The position numbers were made by a program, and so were the translations under genes. 64,000 nucleotides of DNA. Origin: Archangium violaceum (GTDB taxonomy: Bacteria; Myxococcota; Myxococcia; Myxococcales; Myxococcaceae). The DNA is taken from positions 6,802,001-6,866,000 of the forward strand of contig NZ_CP069396.1 in the NCBI RefSeq assembly GCF_016887565.1, read 5' to 3'. The notes beneath the pieces are model-generated. The model saw only the letters and a list, made by a program, of their open reading frames with translations. It was not told the origin of the DNA and made no database searches. Each line of letters begins with the position of its first letter. Position 1 is the stretch's first letter. Shown here one piece after another: positions 1 through 10,137 of this stretch.

Positions 1-2988
1 CCCTCCGGGGAGGTGGGCGGCGAAGCCCTCGATCTCCCCGCGCGAGCCGGCATAGGCCTCGCACAACCACTCGGTGAGCAGTGAGCCCTCGGCCGCGCCC
101 TGCCGCCACTGCCCGAGCGGGAGCAACTCCAGCGTGACCACGTGCTGGGCGGGGCTGGAGAGACCCCGGAGGATGCGCTGCAGGAAGTACACCTCGGCCA
201 GGGCGTCGAGCATCTGCTCACGGGAGACGACCTTCGCTGGCGCGAGCGCCCGCCGATCGAAGATCCGGATGCGATCCACACCGCCCTTGTAGTCATCGTG
301 CACGGCGCGCTCCATGACGCCGAAGCGCTCGACCTCGATCAGCTCCCGCGCCTCGTCCTCGGGAGCCCGGGCGAAGGACTCCAGCTGGGCCGCGAACTCC
401 TCCAGGAACATCCGCATCGAGTCGAGGGTGTAGAGCGACGCGGCGTGCTCCCGGTCTCCGGCCTGGAGCCGCTCGAGGTGGAAGCGGACCTGCTCGGACA
501 GCGCGCCGAGGTCCGTACTGAGCCGCATCCGCTGCACTTCGTCGCGCGCCTCGATCATCTTCTCGCGCAGCTTCGCCACGGGCAGGGACAGGAGCGGCTC
601 CAGGGCGAACCCCTCGACCGCGGGCTCGCGGGGGACGAGCGCGTCGGCCTGGACGGCGAAACCGCCCTCACGGGTGTAGAGCTGGAACAGGCGCATCAAC
701 GCCTGGGGTCCACCGATGATGGCCTCGGAGAGGGCCTGACCTACCTTCTCCTCCAGGTAGCGCTTGAGCGGACGGGCACCCAGGTGGGCATCGAAGGACT
801 CCTCGACGATGCGCCGCTTCACCGCCTCGTCGGCGGACACGAAGATGTTGCGGGACGTCAGCCCGTGCCGGGACAGCAGCCGCGCGAGCTCCTTCTCGAC
901 GACCTTCTCGCCCGCCTCGCGCGAGAGCGGCGAGAAGTGCACGATGCGGTCGATGCGGTTGAAGAGCTCGGGCGGGAAGAACTCGCGCACGGCCCGGTCG
1001 GCGTCGAGCGCGAGCGCTCGCGCGTCCGGCTCGCCGATGCCCACCGCCGGCTTGCGCCGGGCCCCGAGGTTGCTCGTCATGACGATGACGGTGTGCGTGA
1101 AATCCGCCGTCTCTCCCGAGGCATCCGTGAGCCGGCCCTCGTCGAACGTCTGCAGGAGCAGGTTGAGGAGCGAGGGGTGTGCCTTCTCGATCTCGTCGAG
1201 CAGCACGAGCGAGAAGGGCTGCTCGCGGATGAGGCGCGTCAGCCGGCCCTCGGGCTGGAACACGTCGCCGGTGAGGCGGGCGACGGCGTCGGCCGTCTGG
1301 AACTCGGCCATGTCGAGCCGCACCAGACGGGACGCATCGCCATACAGGTAGCTGGCCAGCGCGCGGGTGAGCTCGGTCTTCCCGGTGCCGGTGGGTCCGG
1401 TGAACAGGTAGACGCCATAGGGCCTGCGGGGATCGGTGAGCCCGGAGTGGATGCGCGCGATGAGATCGCACGCCTCCTGGACGGCCTTCGGCTGGCCCAT
1501 CACCTTGCGAGAGAGTGCCTCCTGGACGTCCTCCGGATCCAGCTTCGCCTGGGGGTGGAGCAGGAAGTCCGGCAGGCCCGTCTTGCGAGCGAGGTGGGTG
1601 AAGAGGTCGTCGATCCCGATCTCCGGGCCCTGGGCCCCCCGATCGGTGGCGAGCTCGCGCAGCAGATCGATCGCCTTGCCCGGCAGCGCGGCGCCAGGGA
1701 AGAGCGTGCTGGCCTGCTCGAGCAGGATCGGAAAGAGCGAGGGAGACCAGGAGACGTGCTGCCGGGCCTCCAGCTCGCGCGCCTCGTGCAGCAGCATCCG
1801 CAGGGTCTCATCGGTGCTGGTGGGACGCACGTGGAGCTGGGTGAAGAGCGCGGCGAAGGACGGGGCGTCGGACTCGAGGCGCTGGAGCTGCTCCGGCGTC
1901 ACCGTGCCAACGAGGGTGATCTCCCCCCGCGAGAGCGCTCCCTGGAAGAAGAGCGCGAGATGGGTGTCGCTGTCGCGCGAGCGGCCGATGCGTCCGAAGG
2001 CGTGCAGATCCTCGACGAAGAGGATGCGGCGCCCTCCCCTGGCGTCCTCGAGCAGCTTCTGGCAGCGCTGCTCCCAGTCGCCCACGTAGCTCATGCCGGC
2101 GATGATCCGCTTGCCGGCGATGGACCAGACCTCGGTCACCTTGTCCAGGTTGCGGTGGGTCTGGAAGCCATCGGCGTCGAGCTGATCGGCCACGAAGCGC
2201 TTGAGCAGGGTGCGCTTGCCGGCGCCGGGAGGGCCGACGAGGAGCACCGGGGTGCGCCGCTCGCCCCCGAGCAGCAGCTGCAACTGCTCGCGATAGGGCA
2301 CACGAGGCATCCCAGTCTCGAGCGAGCCCTCCGCGGCCTGGAGGGTGAGGTTCGTCCCCAGGTTGTGGAGCACCTGGTTGCCCCCGCTCGGCTTCTTCTT
2401 CTTCCCGGCCGGGTCCTTGAGCTCCAGATCGTCCCAGGGCCCCTTCTTCTTTCCGAGCTCGTCGAGCAGCGACCTGGGCCGGGCCACGAACGCGAGCGCC
2501 TTGAGGCTGTCCTTGCGGTTGGAGCGCAGGGACTCGTGCTGGTACGGCTCCAACCGGGCCCAGGAGCGGGTGAAGAAGAGCTTCGCCTGCTCCTCGAGGC
2601 TGGCACCCGGATCGACCGGGAACCACTCGTCCTGGCGCGCGGGGTGGTAGGCGATGGTCATGAGCTCGCCGCGCGTGCGGAAGCGGGGCTCGAGGATGAG
2701 GGGGAAGACGCCGGACAGCCGCCGCGTCTCGGCCGCGGTGTGGACGCGCTTGAAGTCGAGCTCGAGCTGGATGCGCTCCAAGCGCAGGCCGCGCGGGAAC
2801 TGGAACCAGGTCAGGTCCCGGACCGGGAGCTCGCCGATGATGCCGCGCAGGTCCTCCACGAGCTTCTGCTGGAGCTTGACGGTGCTCCTGCCCTCGCGGC
2901 CCCGGGTATGGGGGCCGAGCCCGAGAGTGATCCAGCGGAAGGTGCCGGAGGCGTCCCGGCTCTGGTAGACGGCGAGGGTGAGGTTCAT
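1..2988 (-). CDS. Double AAA+ ClpA/ClpB-like ATPase (C-terminus beyond left edge)
   Basis: Tandem AAA+ protein of the Clp/Hsp100 type, here 996 codons, still open at the left edge. The start ATG at 2988 overlaps the stop of the upstream gene (ATGA), so the pair should be translationally coupled. The N-terminal ~260 residues are not a Clp N-domain I recognise. The first AAA module has Walker A GPPGAGKRT, in which Arg follows the Lys where Thr or Ser is usual, and a VED Walker B. The second module has an intact GPTGTGKT and LLDEIEKAH, followed by sensor and lid sequence. By family it is probably a hexameric unfoldase or remodelling ATPase. The substrate is unknown; a specialised complex encoded further left is possible. 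Confidence 0.85.
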   Translation of the reverse strand, partial: MNLTLAVYQSRDASGTFRWITLGLGPHTRGREGRSTVKLQQKLVEDLRGIIGELPVRDLTWFQFPRGLRLERIQLELDFKRVHTAAETRRLSGVFPLILEPRFRTRGELMTIAYHPARQDEWFPVDPGASLEEQAKLFFTRSWARLEPYQHESLRSNRKDSLKALAFVARPRSLLDELGKKKGPWDDLELKDPAGKKKKPSGGNQVLHNLGTNLTLQAAEGSLETGMPRVPYREQLQLLLGGERRTPVLLVGPPGAGKRTLLKRFVADQLDADGFQTHRNLDKVTEVWSIAGKRIIAGMSYVGDWEQRCQKLLEDARGGRRILFVEDLHAFGRIGRSRDSDTHLALFFQGALSRGEITLVGTVTPEQLQRLESDAPSFAALFTQLHVRPTSTDETLRMLLHEARELEARQHVSWSPSLFPILLEQASTLFPGAALPGKAIDLLRELATDRGAQGPEIGIDDLFTHLARKTGLPDFLLHPQAKLDPEDVQEALSRKVMGQPKAVQEACDLIARIHSGLTDPRRPYGVYLFTGPTGTGKTELTRALASYLYGDASRLVRLDMAEFQTADAVARLTGDVFQPEGRLTRLIREQPFSLVLLDEIEKAHPSLLNLLLQTFDEGRLTDASGETADFTHTVIVMTSNLGARRKPAVGIGEPDARALALDADRAVREFFPPELFNRIDRIVHFSPLSREAGEKVVEKELARLLSRHGLTSRNIFVSADEAVKRRIVEESFDAHLGARPLKRYLEEKVGQALSEAIIGGPQALMRLFQLYTREGGFAVQADALVPREPAVEGFALEPLLSLPVAKLREKMIEARDEVQRMRLSTDLGALSEQVRFHLERLQAGDREHAASLYTLDSMRMFLEEFAAQLESFARAPEDEARELIEVERFGVMERAVHDDYKGGVDRIRIFDRRALAPAKVVSREQMLDALAEVYFLQRILRGLSSPAQHVVTLELLPLGQWRQGAAEGSLLTEWLCEAYAGSRGEIEGFAAHLPGG

Positions 2989-5900
2989 GACTTCGCCCCC
3001 CGGAGCACATCGAGCGCGAAGGAGAAGCCACTCTCGGGGTCGAAGCTCCCGGCCTTTTCGAGGTGGAGGATGTGTTCGAGGAGGATCAGCTCGAGTTCCT
3101 GGAAATAGTTCCGGCCGCCGAGGTGGAACTGGCGCGCGCCATCGCACAGCGAGAGCTCTCCCTCGGGGAGGTGCTCGCGGGTGGCGGACATCAGCCGGAG
3201 CTCCTTGAGCGGGGGCTGGGCCGGTGGGGCGATGGCTGGCAGCTCGAGCTCCTTCTCGTGCAGGAGGGTGAAGGTCGCCACGGGCCGGATCGTGAGCATG
3301 ACGGCCTCGTCCTTCTCCGTGGGGGGGAAGCGATGCAGTCCGGCCTCGAGCGCCAGGAAGGCTCCGGCGTTCGTCCCGTTGATCGAGAGCAGCACCTCGT
3401 GGAAGGTGCGTGAGGGGTCGACGAGTGCCCGCCGCAGGTCCTCGGTGTTGAGCACGTCACCCCACTTGCGCGTGCGCTCGCTGCCCTTGCCGATCTCCGA
3501 CAGGCGGCCGCCGACCGACCAGCCGCGCCGGGGCGCGTCCGCGAGCAGCGGCAGCAGCCAGTGCTCGAGCGCCCGCGTCTCACCGGCCTCCTGGAGGATC
3601 ATCGTGAGGGCGTCACGCCGGGGTTGCAGGGAGAGCAACAGGGCCGGCATCAACCGGCGGAGGGCCTGGCTCTGCTCGTGGGCGTCCTCGACGAAGGGCG
3701 TGGCGTCCTGCTGCTCGAAGAGGGCCATGAGCGCCAGCTCCTCGGCGGCCACGAGCGCCGAGCGCAGCTTCTGGGCCTGGGTCCAGAGCTCCTCCAGCCG
3801 GCTGTGATCGCTCTGCAGCTTGCCCACCGGAACGGCCTCGGGGCCGCGCGGGTTGCGGTCCCCCTGGGAGAGCTGGGCCACGAGGAAGGCGATCTGTTCC
3901 CGCAGGTGCTCCACCGCGTCCAACCGGAAGAGCGCGTCGAGGGTCCGCCGCTCCGACTGAAGGTCGCGCACCAGGCTGAGCTGGCTCCGGGCGGACCTGG
4001 GGCTCCCCCGGGTCAGCTCCACCGCGACTCCCTCCGGGCGAGGGGCGATCACCAGTCGCCCGCCCTGGGCCTCCGGCCCCGCCGAGGAGAGCGCGCGGGC
4101 GATGGGGACGACGAGCTGCTGATCCAGGTGCCGCCGCATGGCGCGGGCGCCATAGGCCTCCTGGTAGCCGGATGCCGCGAGCGAGGTGGTGATCTCCGGC
4201 GGCACGTGGAGCGAGATGCCCCGCTGCAACAGACCGCGCCGCAGCCGCAGCCTGTCCACGCCGAGCCGCGCCACCTCTGCCGCCTGCTCGGAGGTGAGCG
4301 CGTGGAAGGGAATGAGCTGATCGATGCGGTTGACGAACTCGGGCCGGAAGTGCCGGTGCACCTCGCGCAGGTAGTACGAGGTGTCGTCCACCTCGCTGGC
4401 CCCGATGCCCAGCGGGTTGCGGCGGTGCGCCACCCCGAGGTTGCTCGTCATGATGATGAGCGCGTTGTGGAACCAGGCCGTCTGTCCGCGCGCATCGGTG
4501 AGCCGCCCTTCCCCGCACACCTGCAGGAGCAGATCGAACACGGCCGGGTGGGCCTTCTCGATCTCATCGAGCAGGAGGACGCAGAAGGGCTGCTGCCGGA
4601 CGCGCCGCGTGAGCAGCCCCTCGCCCTGGGCGTTGCCCCGGATGAGACGCTCGGCGGCCCAGGCGTCCATGAACTCGCTCATGTCGAAGCGGAACAACCG
4701 CTCGGACGAGCCGAAGAGGAACGTGGCGAGCAGCCGCGCGAGCTCCGTCTTCCCCACGCCGGTGGGGCCCACGAAGAGGAAGGTGGCCAGCGGCTTGCCC
4801 TGGGGCTGGAGTCCCGCCTTCACCATGCACAGCGTCTCCACGACGCGGCGCACGGCGAGCTCCTGGCCGATGAGCTGGCGGCGGAAGTGCGCCTCGACCT
4901 CGGCGGCGAGCAGTGCCCGATCCTCGCGCAGCAGGAACTCGGGGACACCCGTCTTCAGACTGAAGAGCGAGTACACCCGCTCACGGGTGAGCACGGGGGC
5001 CTGGCCGTTGCCCGTGCGCTCCTGCTGGAGACCCGCCCGCATCTCCTCGTACAACCGCAGGGCCTTGCCCGGGAGCGCGCGGCCCGGCAGGTAGCGCTCG
5101 GCCAGGTCCACGAGCGGCTCCACCGCGTCATCGGCCAGCGTGGGCCGGGAGGACTCCGCCTTCCGCTGCCAGGTCGACCGGGCGCGCAGGGCCTCGCGGG
5201 TGTGGCGCACATCCAACGGCTCCAGACGCACGCGCCCGAGCACGGCGAAGAGTCCGGGGTGCCGGCTCTCCAGCAGATCCAACGCATCGGGGGTGAGCTC
5301 GCCGAGCAGGCGCACCCTGCCCTCCTCCAGGAAGGGCTTCATCGCGCCGGGGATGTCGATGGACTCGGTGGAGTGCTGCGCGAGCAGCTCGCCGAGGTTC
5401 TCGAAGTAGAGGACGGCATCGAGCTCCTGCGCCGCGCGCATCACGCGCAGCACGCGCTCCTGCCACTGGCCGAAGCCGGACATGCCGGCGATCAACCGCG
5501 AGCCACTCGTCGCGTATACGCGCCGCTGGCGGCCCACCTTCCGCTCCGCGCGCAACCACGCGAGGAGCAGCTCCGTCTTGCCCGAGAGCTCCGGGCCGAC
5601 GAGCAGCACACCCTGCCGCTTCTCGCCGCCGAGCAGACTCGACAGCAGGGCGAGCTCGGTGTCCCGGCCGATGAGCGGAGGTCCATGCCGGGCCTCGTCG
5701 CGATCATGCAGCGGGGTGGAGACGGAGAGAAGCACCTCGTGCGCCTGCTCGCGCCTGAGCTTCTCCTGCTGCTTCTTCTTCGCCTGGCGGCTCTTCTCGC
5801 TCGCGTCCTGGCGCCGGAGCTGGAGGTGGAGGGTCTCGAGCGTCACCGACTTGGGTGGCAGCAGCCGCAGGTACTCATGGGCGGTCGGCTCGCGAGCGGC

Positions 5901-6332
5901 GAGCAGCTGCTCCACGTCCGCGCGGACCGTCTCCCGGACGTCCTGGTTCCTGCCCACGTGGACCGTGTGGTCGAGCGCGGGGACGAAGACCCAGAGCTCC
6001 TCCGCCAGGGGCACGACGATCGTGGCCAGCTCGACGGTGGTGGGCTTGACGAGGCGCTTGGGGAGATCCGCGCGAGGCGCGAGGATCTCCAGCATCTCCA
6101 GCCGCACCTGCGCGGGGAGGGAGAAGCGCGCGAGCTCCTCGGGCTCGGCGTGGGACAGGTGCTCCTCGAGGAACAGGCGCTGCTCGGCGAGACAGGCCTC
6201 GCGGGTGGGGGCGTGGCTCGTCAGGGCCGGCGCGACCACGGGGAACACCTGATGGTCACCGTTCCACAGTTGCTGACAGAGAAGCGGAGTAGAGAACTCG
6301 AGGGTCCCGGACGCGGCGTCGGAAGGGGCCAT
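2985..6332 (-). CDS. Double AAA+ ClpA/ClpB-like ATPase, paralogue of the downstream gene
   Basis: A 1115-residue protein with the same plan as its downstream neighbour. A ~220-residue N-terminal region contains a Lys/Gln-rich stretch near residues 178-196. Then comes AAA module 1 (Walker A GPELSGKT near 246-252, weak Walker B YFENL near 309) and AAA module 2 (GPTGVGKT near 522-529, LLLDEIEKAH near 590). The C-terminal ~350 residues do not look like a Clp D2-small domain only and may form a partner-binding region. Module 1 is degenerate at Walker B, so module 2 is likely the main ATPase. The ATGA overlap with the next gene suggests a hetero-oligomer or matched stoichiometry. Function is inferred from family only. 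Confidence 0.85.
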   Translation of the reverse strand: MAPSDAASGTLEFSTPLLCQQLWNGDHQVFPVVAPALTSHAPTREACLAEQRLFLEEHLSHAEPEELARFSLPAQVRLEMLEILAPRADLPKRLVKPTTVELATIVVPLAEELWVFVPALDHTVHVGRNQDVRETVRADVEQLLAAREPTAHEYLRLLPPKSVTLETLHLQLRRQDASEKSRQAKKKQQEKLRREQAHEVLLSVSTPLHDRDEARHGPPLIGRDTELALLSSLLGGEKRQGVLLVGPELSGKTELLLAWLRAERKVGRQRRVYATSGSRLIAGMSGFGQWQERVLRVMRAAQELDAVLYFENLGELLAQHSTESIDIPGAMKPFLEEGRVRLLGELTPDALDLLESRHPGLFAVLGRVRLEPLDVRHTREALRARSTWQRKAESSRPTLADDAVEPLVDLAERYLPGRALPGKALRLYEEMRAGLQQERTGNGQAPVLTRERVYSLFSLKTGVPEFLLREDRALLAAEVEAHFRRQLIGQELAVRRVVETLCMVKAGLQPQGKPLATFLFVGPTGVGKTELARLLATFLFGSSERLFRFDMSEFMDAWAAERLIRGNAQGEGLLTRRVRQQPFCVLLLDEIEKAHPAVFDLLLQVCGEGRLTDARGQTAWFHNALIIMTSNLGVAHRRNPLGIGASEVDDTSYYLREVHRHFRPEFVNRIDQLIPFHALTSEQAAEVARLGVDRLRLRRGLLQRGISLHVPPEITTSLAASGYQEAYGARAMRRHLDQQLVVPIARALSSAGPEAQGGRLVIAPRPEGVAVELTRGSPRSARSQLSLVRDLQSERRTLDALFRLDAVEHLREQIAFLVAQLSQGDRNPRGPEAVPVGKLQSDHSRLEELWTQAQKLRSALVAAEELALMALFEQQDATPFVEDAHEQSQALRRLMPALLLSLQPRRDALTMILQEAGETRALEHWLLPLLADAPRRGWSVGGRLSEIGKGSERTRKWGDVLNTEDLRRALVDPSRTFHEVLLSINGTNAGAFLALEAGLHRFPPTEKDEAVMLTIRPVATFTLLHEKELELPAIAPPAQPPLKELRLMSATREHLPEGELSLCDGARQFHLGGRNYFQELELILLEHILHLEKAGSFDPESGFSFALDVLRGAKS

Positions 6333-6379
6333 GTGCCCGGCATCCTACGCCGCGAGTCCCCCTCCGTTCACCTCGCGTG

Positions 6380-8659
6380 TCAGCGCAGCGTCGCGGACAG
6401 GGAATACGGGCCCGCCGAGCCGGTGAACCCGTCCACCCAGAGGTAGTACCTCCCAGGTGGCAGCACGCCGGTGGAGAGCGTCGCGGGGGAGTCCGCCGCC
6501 GGGGCCGCCACGCAGGCCTGCTCGTCGGCGCCGCAACTGGCGCGCAGGTAGAGCACCGGCCGCAGGTACGGGCTCGTGGACGTGACGGTGGCGTCGAGGC
6601 GCCGCGGCTCCGTGAGCTCGAACACGTAGGCCACGTCCTTGCCTCCGGTGCCGCCGCATGAGCCCTGGGTGGTGGAGAACGCGGTGAAGGTGCTGCCGCT
6701 GGCCGTCGCGGTGGCAGGCCCGCCCGTGTCCCCGCCCGAGAAGACGAGCGGAAGGGGGTCCTGGCAGGCGGGCCGCGTCAGCGAAGCCCAAAGCGAGTAC
6801 GCACCGCCGCCCGAATCCGAGTCGACCCACAGCTGGTACGTTCCGGCGTTCAGCTCGACGGCCTCCACCCCCTCATAGGAACGGCTGCAGGCCACCTCCA
6901 CGTCCGACGGACACGCTCCGGAGCGCAGATACAGGGTATGGCCCTGACTCGTGGAAGCGCGGAGGTTCAGCGTCGTGGACGTGGTGAACGTGTAGACGTG
7001 ATCGCCGCCGCCACCGCCGCAGCTCGCGCGCGAGTTGCCGAAGCGGGTGGACAGGTCGCCCTGGGCCCTGGCATCGCCGCCGAGCGAGCCCCCGGAGAAC
7101 ACCAGGGGCTCGGGGTCGAGGCACGAGTCCCCCAGGGAGGGAGGCGAGAGGGAAGCCGAGAGGGTGAACGGAGTCCGGGCGCCCGAGGAGTCGTTGTCGA
7201 TCCAGAGGTAGTACGTCCCGGGCGGCAGCTGGCCCAGGGCGAGGCCATTGGCGCCGCATCCGAGCTCCTGCCCGGTGCAGGTGGCGCTCCGGAGGGAGAG
7301 GCGTTGGCCGCTCGCGCTGGCGCGGAAGTCGAAGGGCTTGGAGGTCGTGAAGGTGTAGACGAGATCCGGCTGGGCCGACGAGCCGCACCCGGGGGTGTTG
7401 TTGTCGAACGTCCCCTGGAGGGAGGTGGTGACCGTCGCGGTCCCGCCCTCCTCCCCTTTGGAGAAGACGAGCGGCCTGGCGCTCGCGCACGTGTCGCCCG
7501 GGATGGGGTCGGAGAGGTGCGCGTACAGCTCGTACTCGTCCCCGGGCGTGTCACGCCAGAGGTAGTACGTGCCGGGCGCGAGCTCCTGCTGGCGGATGAC
7601 GCTGCTGTTGCCCGCGCTGCTGCTGCACGCGAGCTCACCTCCGCCACAGACGGAGCGCAGGTACGTGTCCCCCAGGAAGACCTCCGCGGACACGTTCACC
7701 TCGAGGTTCTGCACGCGGTCCACCGTGAGGCGGTACACGTGATCCCCGCTGGACGTCCACGTCTCGCAGCTCCCACGCGTTTCGTTCGACCAGCGCGTGT
7801 CCGCCACCGAGACATTCGCCTCGCCCTCGCCGAACGGCAGCGGGATGGGGGCGCCGCAGGACTCACCCACGGCCGCGCTGGCATTGACGGTGAGCGAGTA
7901 CGACCCGGCGGTGCCCGGCGCCCCATCCACCCAGAGGTAGTACTTCCCGCTCGATGCAGCGGGGATCACCAGCGTGGCGGTGCCGCCCGCCGTCCCCGCG
8001 GCGACGCAGTACTTCGGCGTATCGCACAGCTCGCTCATGTAGACGACGGGCTTGAGTCCACCACTCGTGAGGGGCGCGACGGTGACGACCAGCTGCCCGC
8101 TCGAGGGACCCTGGAGCAGGTACGTCACATCCCGTCCGCCGAACCCTCCGCACGGACCGGCGCCGCGATCCTCGTGACCGGAGGTATCACCCACCACCTG
8201 GGCGCCACCGTCGATTACCTTGATCGGAATGGGATCCGCGCAACCGTTGCCCGTGGCGACGACGCCCGCGTCCACTCCGCTGTCCGGAGGCTGCCCCGCG
8301 TCCACTCCGCCGTCACCGCTCCCCTGCCCCGCGTCAGGAGCGTTGCCCGCATCTGGAACGTTGCCCGCGTCAGGAGTCGTCCCCGCGTCTGGCGGAGTGC
8401 TCCCGGCGTCGGCCACCGCCGCGCATGCACCGTCGACGCACGCCCTGCCGGCGCAGCTCTGGCATGCATTCCCGCTCTTACCGCACACGGTGAGGGCCGT
8501 GCCCGGCATGCACCTGCCGTCCACACGACAACAGCCCTCGCAGGTGGAGGCACAGGAGGAGGTCGGCGGGGGAGTCTCATCGGGGCTCGGGCACGCCTGG
8601 AGTGAGAACGCGACCAGGACGAGCCCCAGAAGGCGCACCAGGGCGCTCCGGAGTCGCAT
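6380..8659 (-). CDS. Secreted lipoprotein with five PPC-like repeats
   Basis: A 759-residue predicted lipoprotein. The N-terminus is a type II signal peptide ending in a lipobox (FSLQAC), followed by a short Cys-rich segment and a low-complexity linker of Asp-Ala-Gly repeats (about residues 85-135) common in myxobacterial surface proteins. The rest is five ~110-130-residue repeats, each opening with a G-x-SC-x-D/A-P-x-PL-type motif and closing with a strand such as GTYYLWVD, as in pre-peptidase C-terminal (PPC)-like beta domains. I chose ATG 8659 because GGAG lies about ten bases upstream; a GTG at 8680 is in frame. Likely anchored in the outer membrane; no enzymatic motif seen. Confidence 0.8.
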   Translation of the reverse strand: MRLRSALVRLLGLVLVAFSLQACPSPDETPPPTSSCASTCEGCCRVDGRCMPGTALTVCGKSGNACQSCAGRACVDGACAAVADAGSTPPDAGTTPDAGNVPDAGNAPDAGQGSGDGGVDAGQPPDSGVDAGVVATGNGCADPIPIKVIDGGAQVVGDTSGHEDRGAGPCGGFGGRDVTYLLQGPSSGQLVVTVAPLTSGGLKPVVYMSELCDTPKYCVAAGTAGGTATLVIPAASSGKYYLWVDGAPGTAGSYSLTVNASAAVGESCGAPIPLPFGEGEANVSVADTRWSNETRGSCETWTSSGDHVYRLTVDRVQNLEVNVSAEVFLGDTYLRSVCGGGELACSSSAGNSSVIRQQELAPGTYYLWRDTPGDEYELYAHLSDPIPGDTCASARPLVFSKGEEGGTATVTTSLQGTFDNNTPGCGSSAQPDLVYTFTTSKPFDFRASASGQRLSLRSATCTGQELGCGANGLALGQLPPGTYYLWIDNDSSGARTPFTLSASLSPPSLGDSCLDPEPLVFSGGSLGGDARAQGDLSTRFGNSRASCGGGGGDHVYTFTTSTTLNLRASTSQGHTLYLRSGACPSDVEVACSRSYEGVEAVELNAGTYQLWVDSDSGGGAYSLWASLTRPACQDPLPLVFSGGDTGGPATATASGSTFTAFSTTQGSCGGTGGKDVAYVFELTEPRRLDATVTSTSPYLRPVLYLRASCGADEQACVAAPAADSPATLSTGVLPPGRYYLWVDGFTGSAGPYSLSATLR

Positions 8660-8714
8660 GAGCTCATGCTCTCCGGTCACCCGCCGGTACGTCCAGCCCC
8701 CCTGCCCGTCGGCG

Positions 8715-9947
8715 TCACCACTTCACGTGCAGGGCCTCGAGGCCGCGGAACAGCAGGCTGTGGCACTTGAGCCGGGGCACCTCGGACTCGTCCCGCTGCA
8801 GCCCGGGAATCCGGTGCAGCAGCACCTCGATGGCGATCTCCAGCTCGCGGCGCGCCAGACCCGCTCCCAGACAGTGGTGCGAGCCGAACCCGAAGCTCAT
8901 GTGCTTCTGGTGGACGCTGTCACGGGTGATGTCGAAGCGGTCCGGATCCGGGAAGACCGCCGGATCCCTGTTCGCCGCGGCCAGACCCAGGAACACGATG
9001 TCCCCCGGGCGGATGTTGCGCCCGCGCAGCTGGATGTCCCGGGTGGCGATGCGGAAGGTGAAGGGCACCGCCGGGTTGAAGCGGATGATCTCCTCCACGG
9101 CCGAGCGCAGCAGGCTCGGGTCGTCCTTCAGCTTCTGGAACTGGTCCGGGTGCGCCAACAGATCATGGATGGCGTTGCTGAACTGATCCGTGGTGGTGAG
9201 GTGGCCGGCGGAGAGGATGACGATGGCATTGGCCACCAGCTCATCCAGCGTCATCTGCCCGTCCTGCTGGGCCTGCACCATGCGGCTGAGGACGTCATGG
9301 CCCGGGCTGTGGCGGCGCTCCTCGATGGTCCCCACCAGGTAGCGGGACATCTCGATGGTGGCTTCGTTGGCCTGGCGCGCCAGGGTCAGGATGTCCGCGC
9401 CCGGCGTGGGCTGGGAGAACGCGGCCATGGGCCAGGCCCACTGCTGGAAGCGCCCACGGTCCTGGGCGGGAATGCCCAGCAGCTCGGCGATGACGAGCGG
9501 GGGCAGCTGATAGGACAGCTCCTTGACCAAGTTCATGCGCCGCAGGGGCAGCACCCGGTCCACGAGCATCTCCATGGTGCGGCGGATCGTCGGCCGCCAG
9601 GCATCCAGTGCCTGGGGCGAGAAGCCCGGGCTGGCCTGCCGGCGCAGGCGTAGGTGGTCCACACCATCGCGCATCTGCATCTGCCGGCTGGAGACCGCCA
9701 TGTAGTCCCGGATGACGTCCGTCCCCAGGGCGCTCATCTGGTTCTCGAAGAGCTTGAGCCGGTTGGCGCTCAGGTGCGGATCGCGCAGACAAGCCAACAC
9801 GTCGTCGTAACGGCTGACGAACCAAGCATGCACCGCGTCCGACCAGTACACCGGCTCGTGGGTGCGCAGCTCATGGTAGAGCGGCACCGGATTGGTGAGA
9901 TTCTCTGGGCTGACGGGGTTGAGCTGGGGTCGCGCGGCGTTGGACAT
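8715..9947 (-). CDS. Cytochrome P450
   Basis: A 410-residue bacterial class I P450. Landmarks are the heme-Cys loop FGFGSHHCLG near the C-terminus, the K-helix EIIR, and an I-helix reading SAGHLTTTD. The usual acid before the conserved Thr (AGxET or AGxDT) is Leu here, which could alter proton delivery or the reaction type. The start at 9947 has GAGGGG four bases upstream; an in-frame start at 10109 would add 54 residues unlike a P450 N-terminus. It needs an external ferredoxin and reductase, neither of which is encoded nearby. Substrate unknown. Confidence 0.93.
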   Translation of the reverse strand: MSNAARPQLNPVSPENLTNPVPLYHELRTHEPVYWSDAVHAWFVSRYDDVLACLRDPHLSANRLKLFENQMSALGTDVIRDYMAVSSRQMQMRDGVDHLRLRRQASPGFSPQALDAWRPTIRRTMEMLVDRVLPLRRMNLVKELSYQLPPLVIAELLGIPAQDRGRFQQWAWPMAAFSQPTPGADILTLARQANEATIEMSRYLVGTIEERRHSPGHDVLSRMVQAQQDGQMTLDELVANAIVILSAGHLTTTDQFSNAIHDLLAHPDQFQKLKDDPSLLRSAVEEIIRFNPAVPFTFRIATRDIQLRGRNIRPGDIVFLGLAAANRDPAVFPDPDRFDITRDSVHQKHMSFGFGSHHCLGAGLARRELEIAIEVLLHRIPGLQRDESEVPRLKCHSLLFRGLEALHVKW

Positions 9948-10137
9948 GTGCCCCTCGTTGGGTTCTTTCACGTCACGTCTGGCCCGTGGGTCCTGTCTAG
10001 GCAGTACGAGGGAGCCTATGTGCGGCCCGCCTGCTTGTCGAGCAACTTCCCCCACCCGCTTAGAGACAAATAAATCAATACCAGCCATCACGTGCGATGG
10101 ACCGGCCACACGTCTTCATGAACCGTAATAAACAGCA

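Noticed and set aside
142-3108. Long plus-strand open frame opposite the first AAA+ gene
   Set aside because: Third-position GC bias of the real gene creates a long stop-free antisense frame; the translation is Leu/Glu/Gly/Arg-rich with no domain, while the minus strand has clear AAA+ motifs.
3561-6446. Long plus-strand open frame opposite the second AAA+ gene
   Set aside because: Same antisense artefact; no recognisable domains and low-complexity composition.
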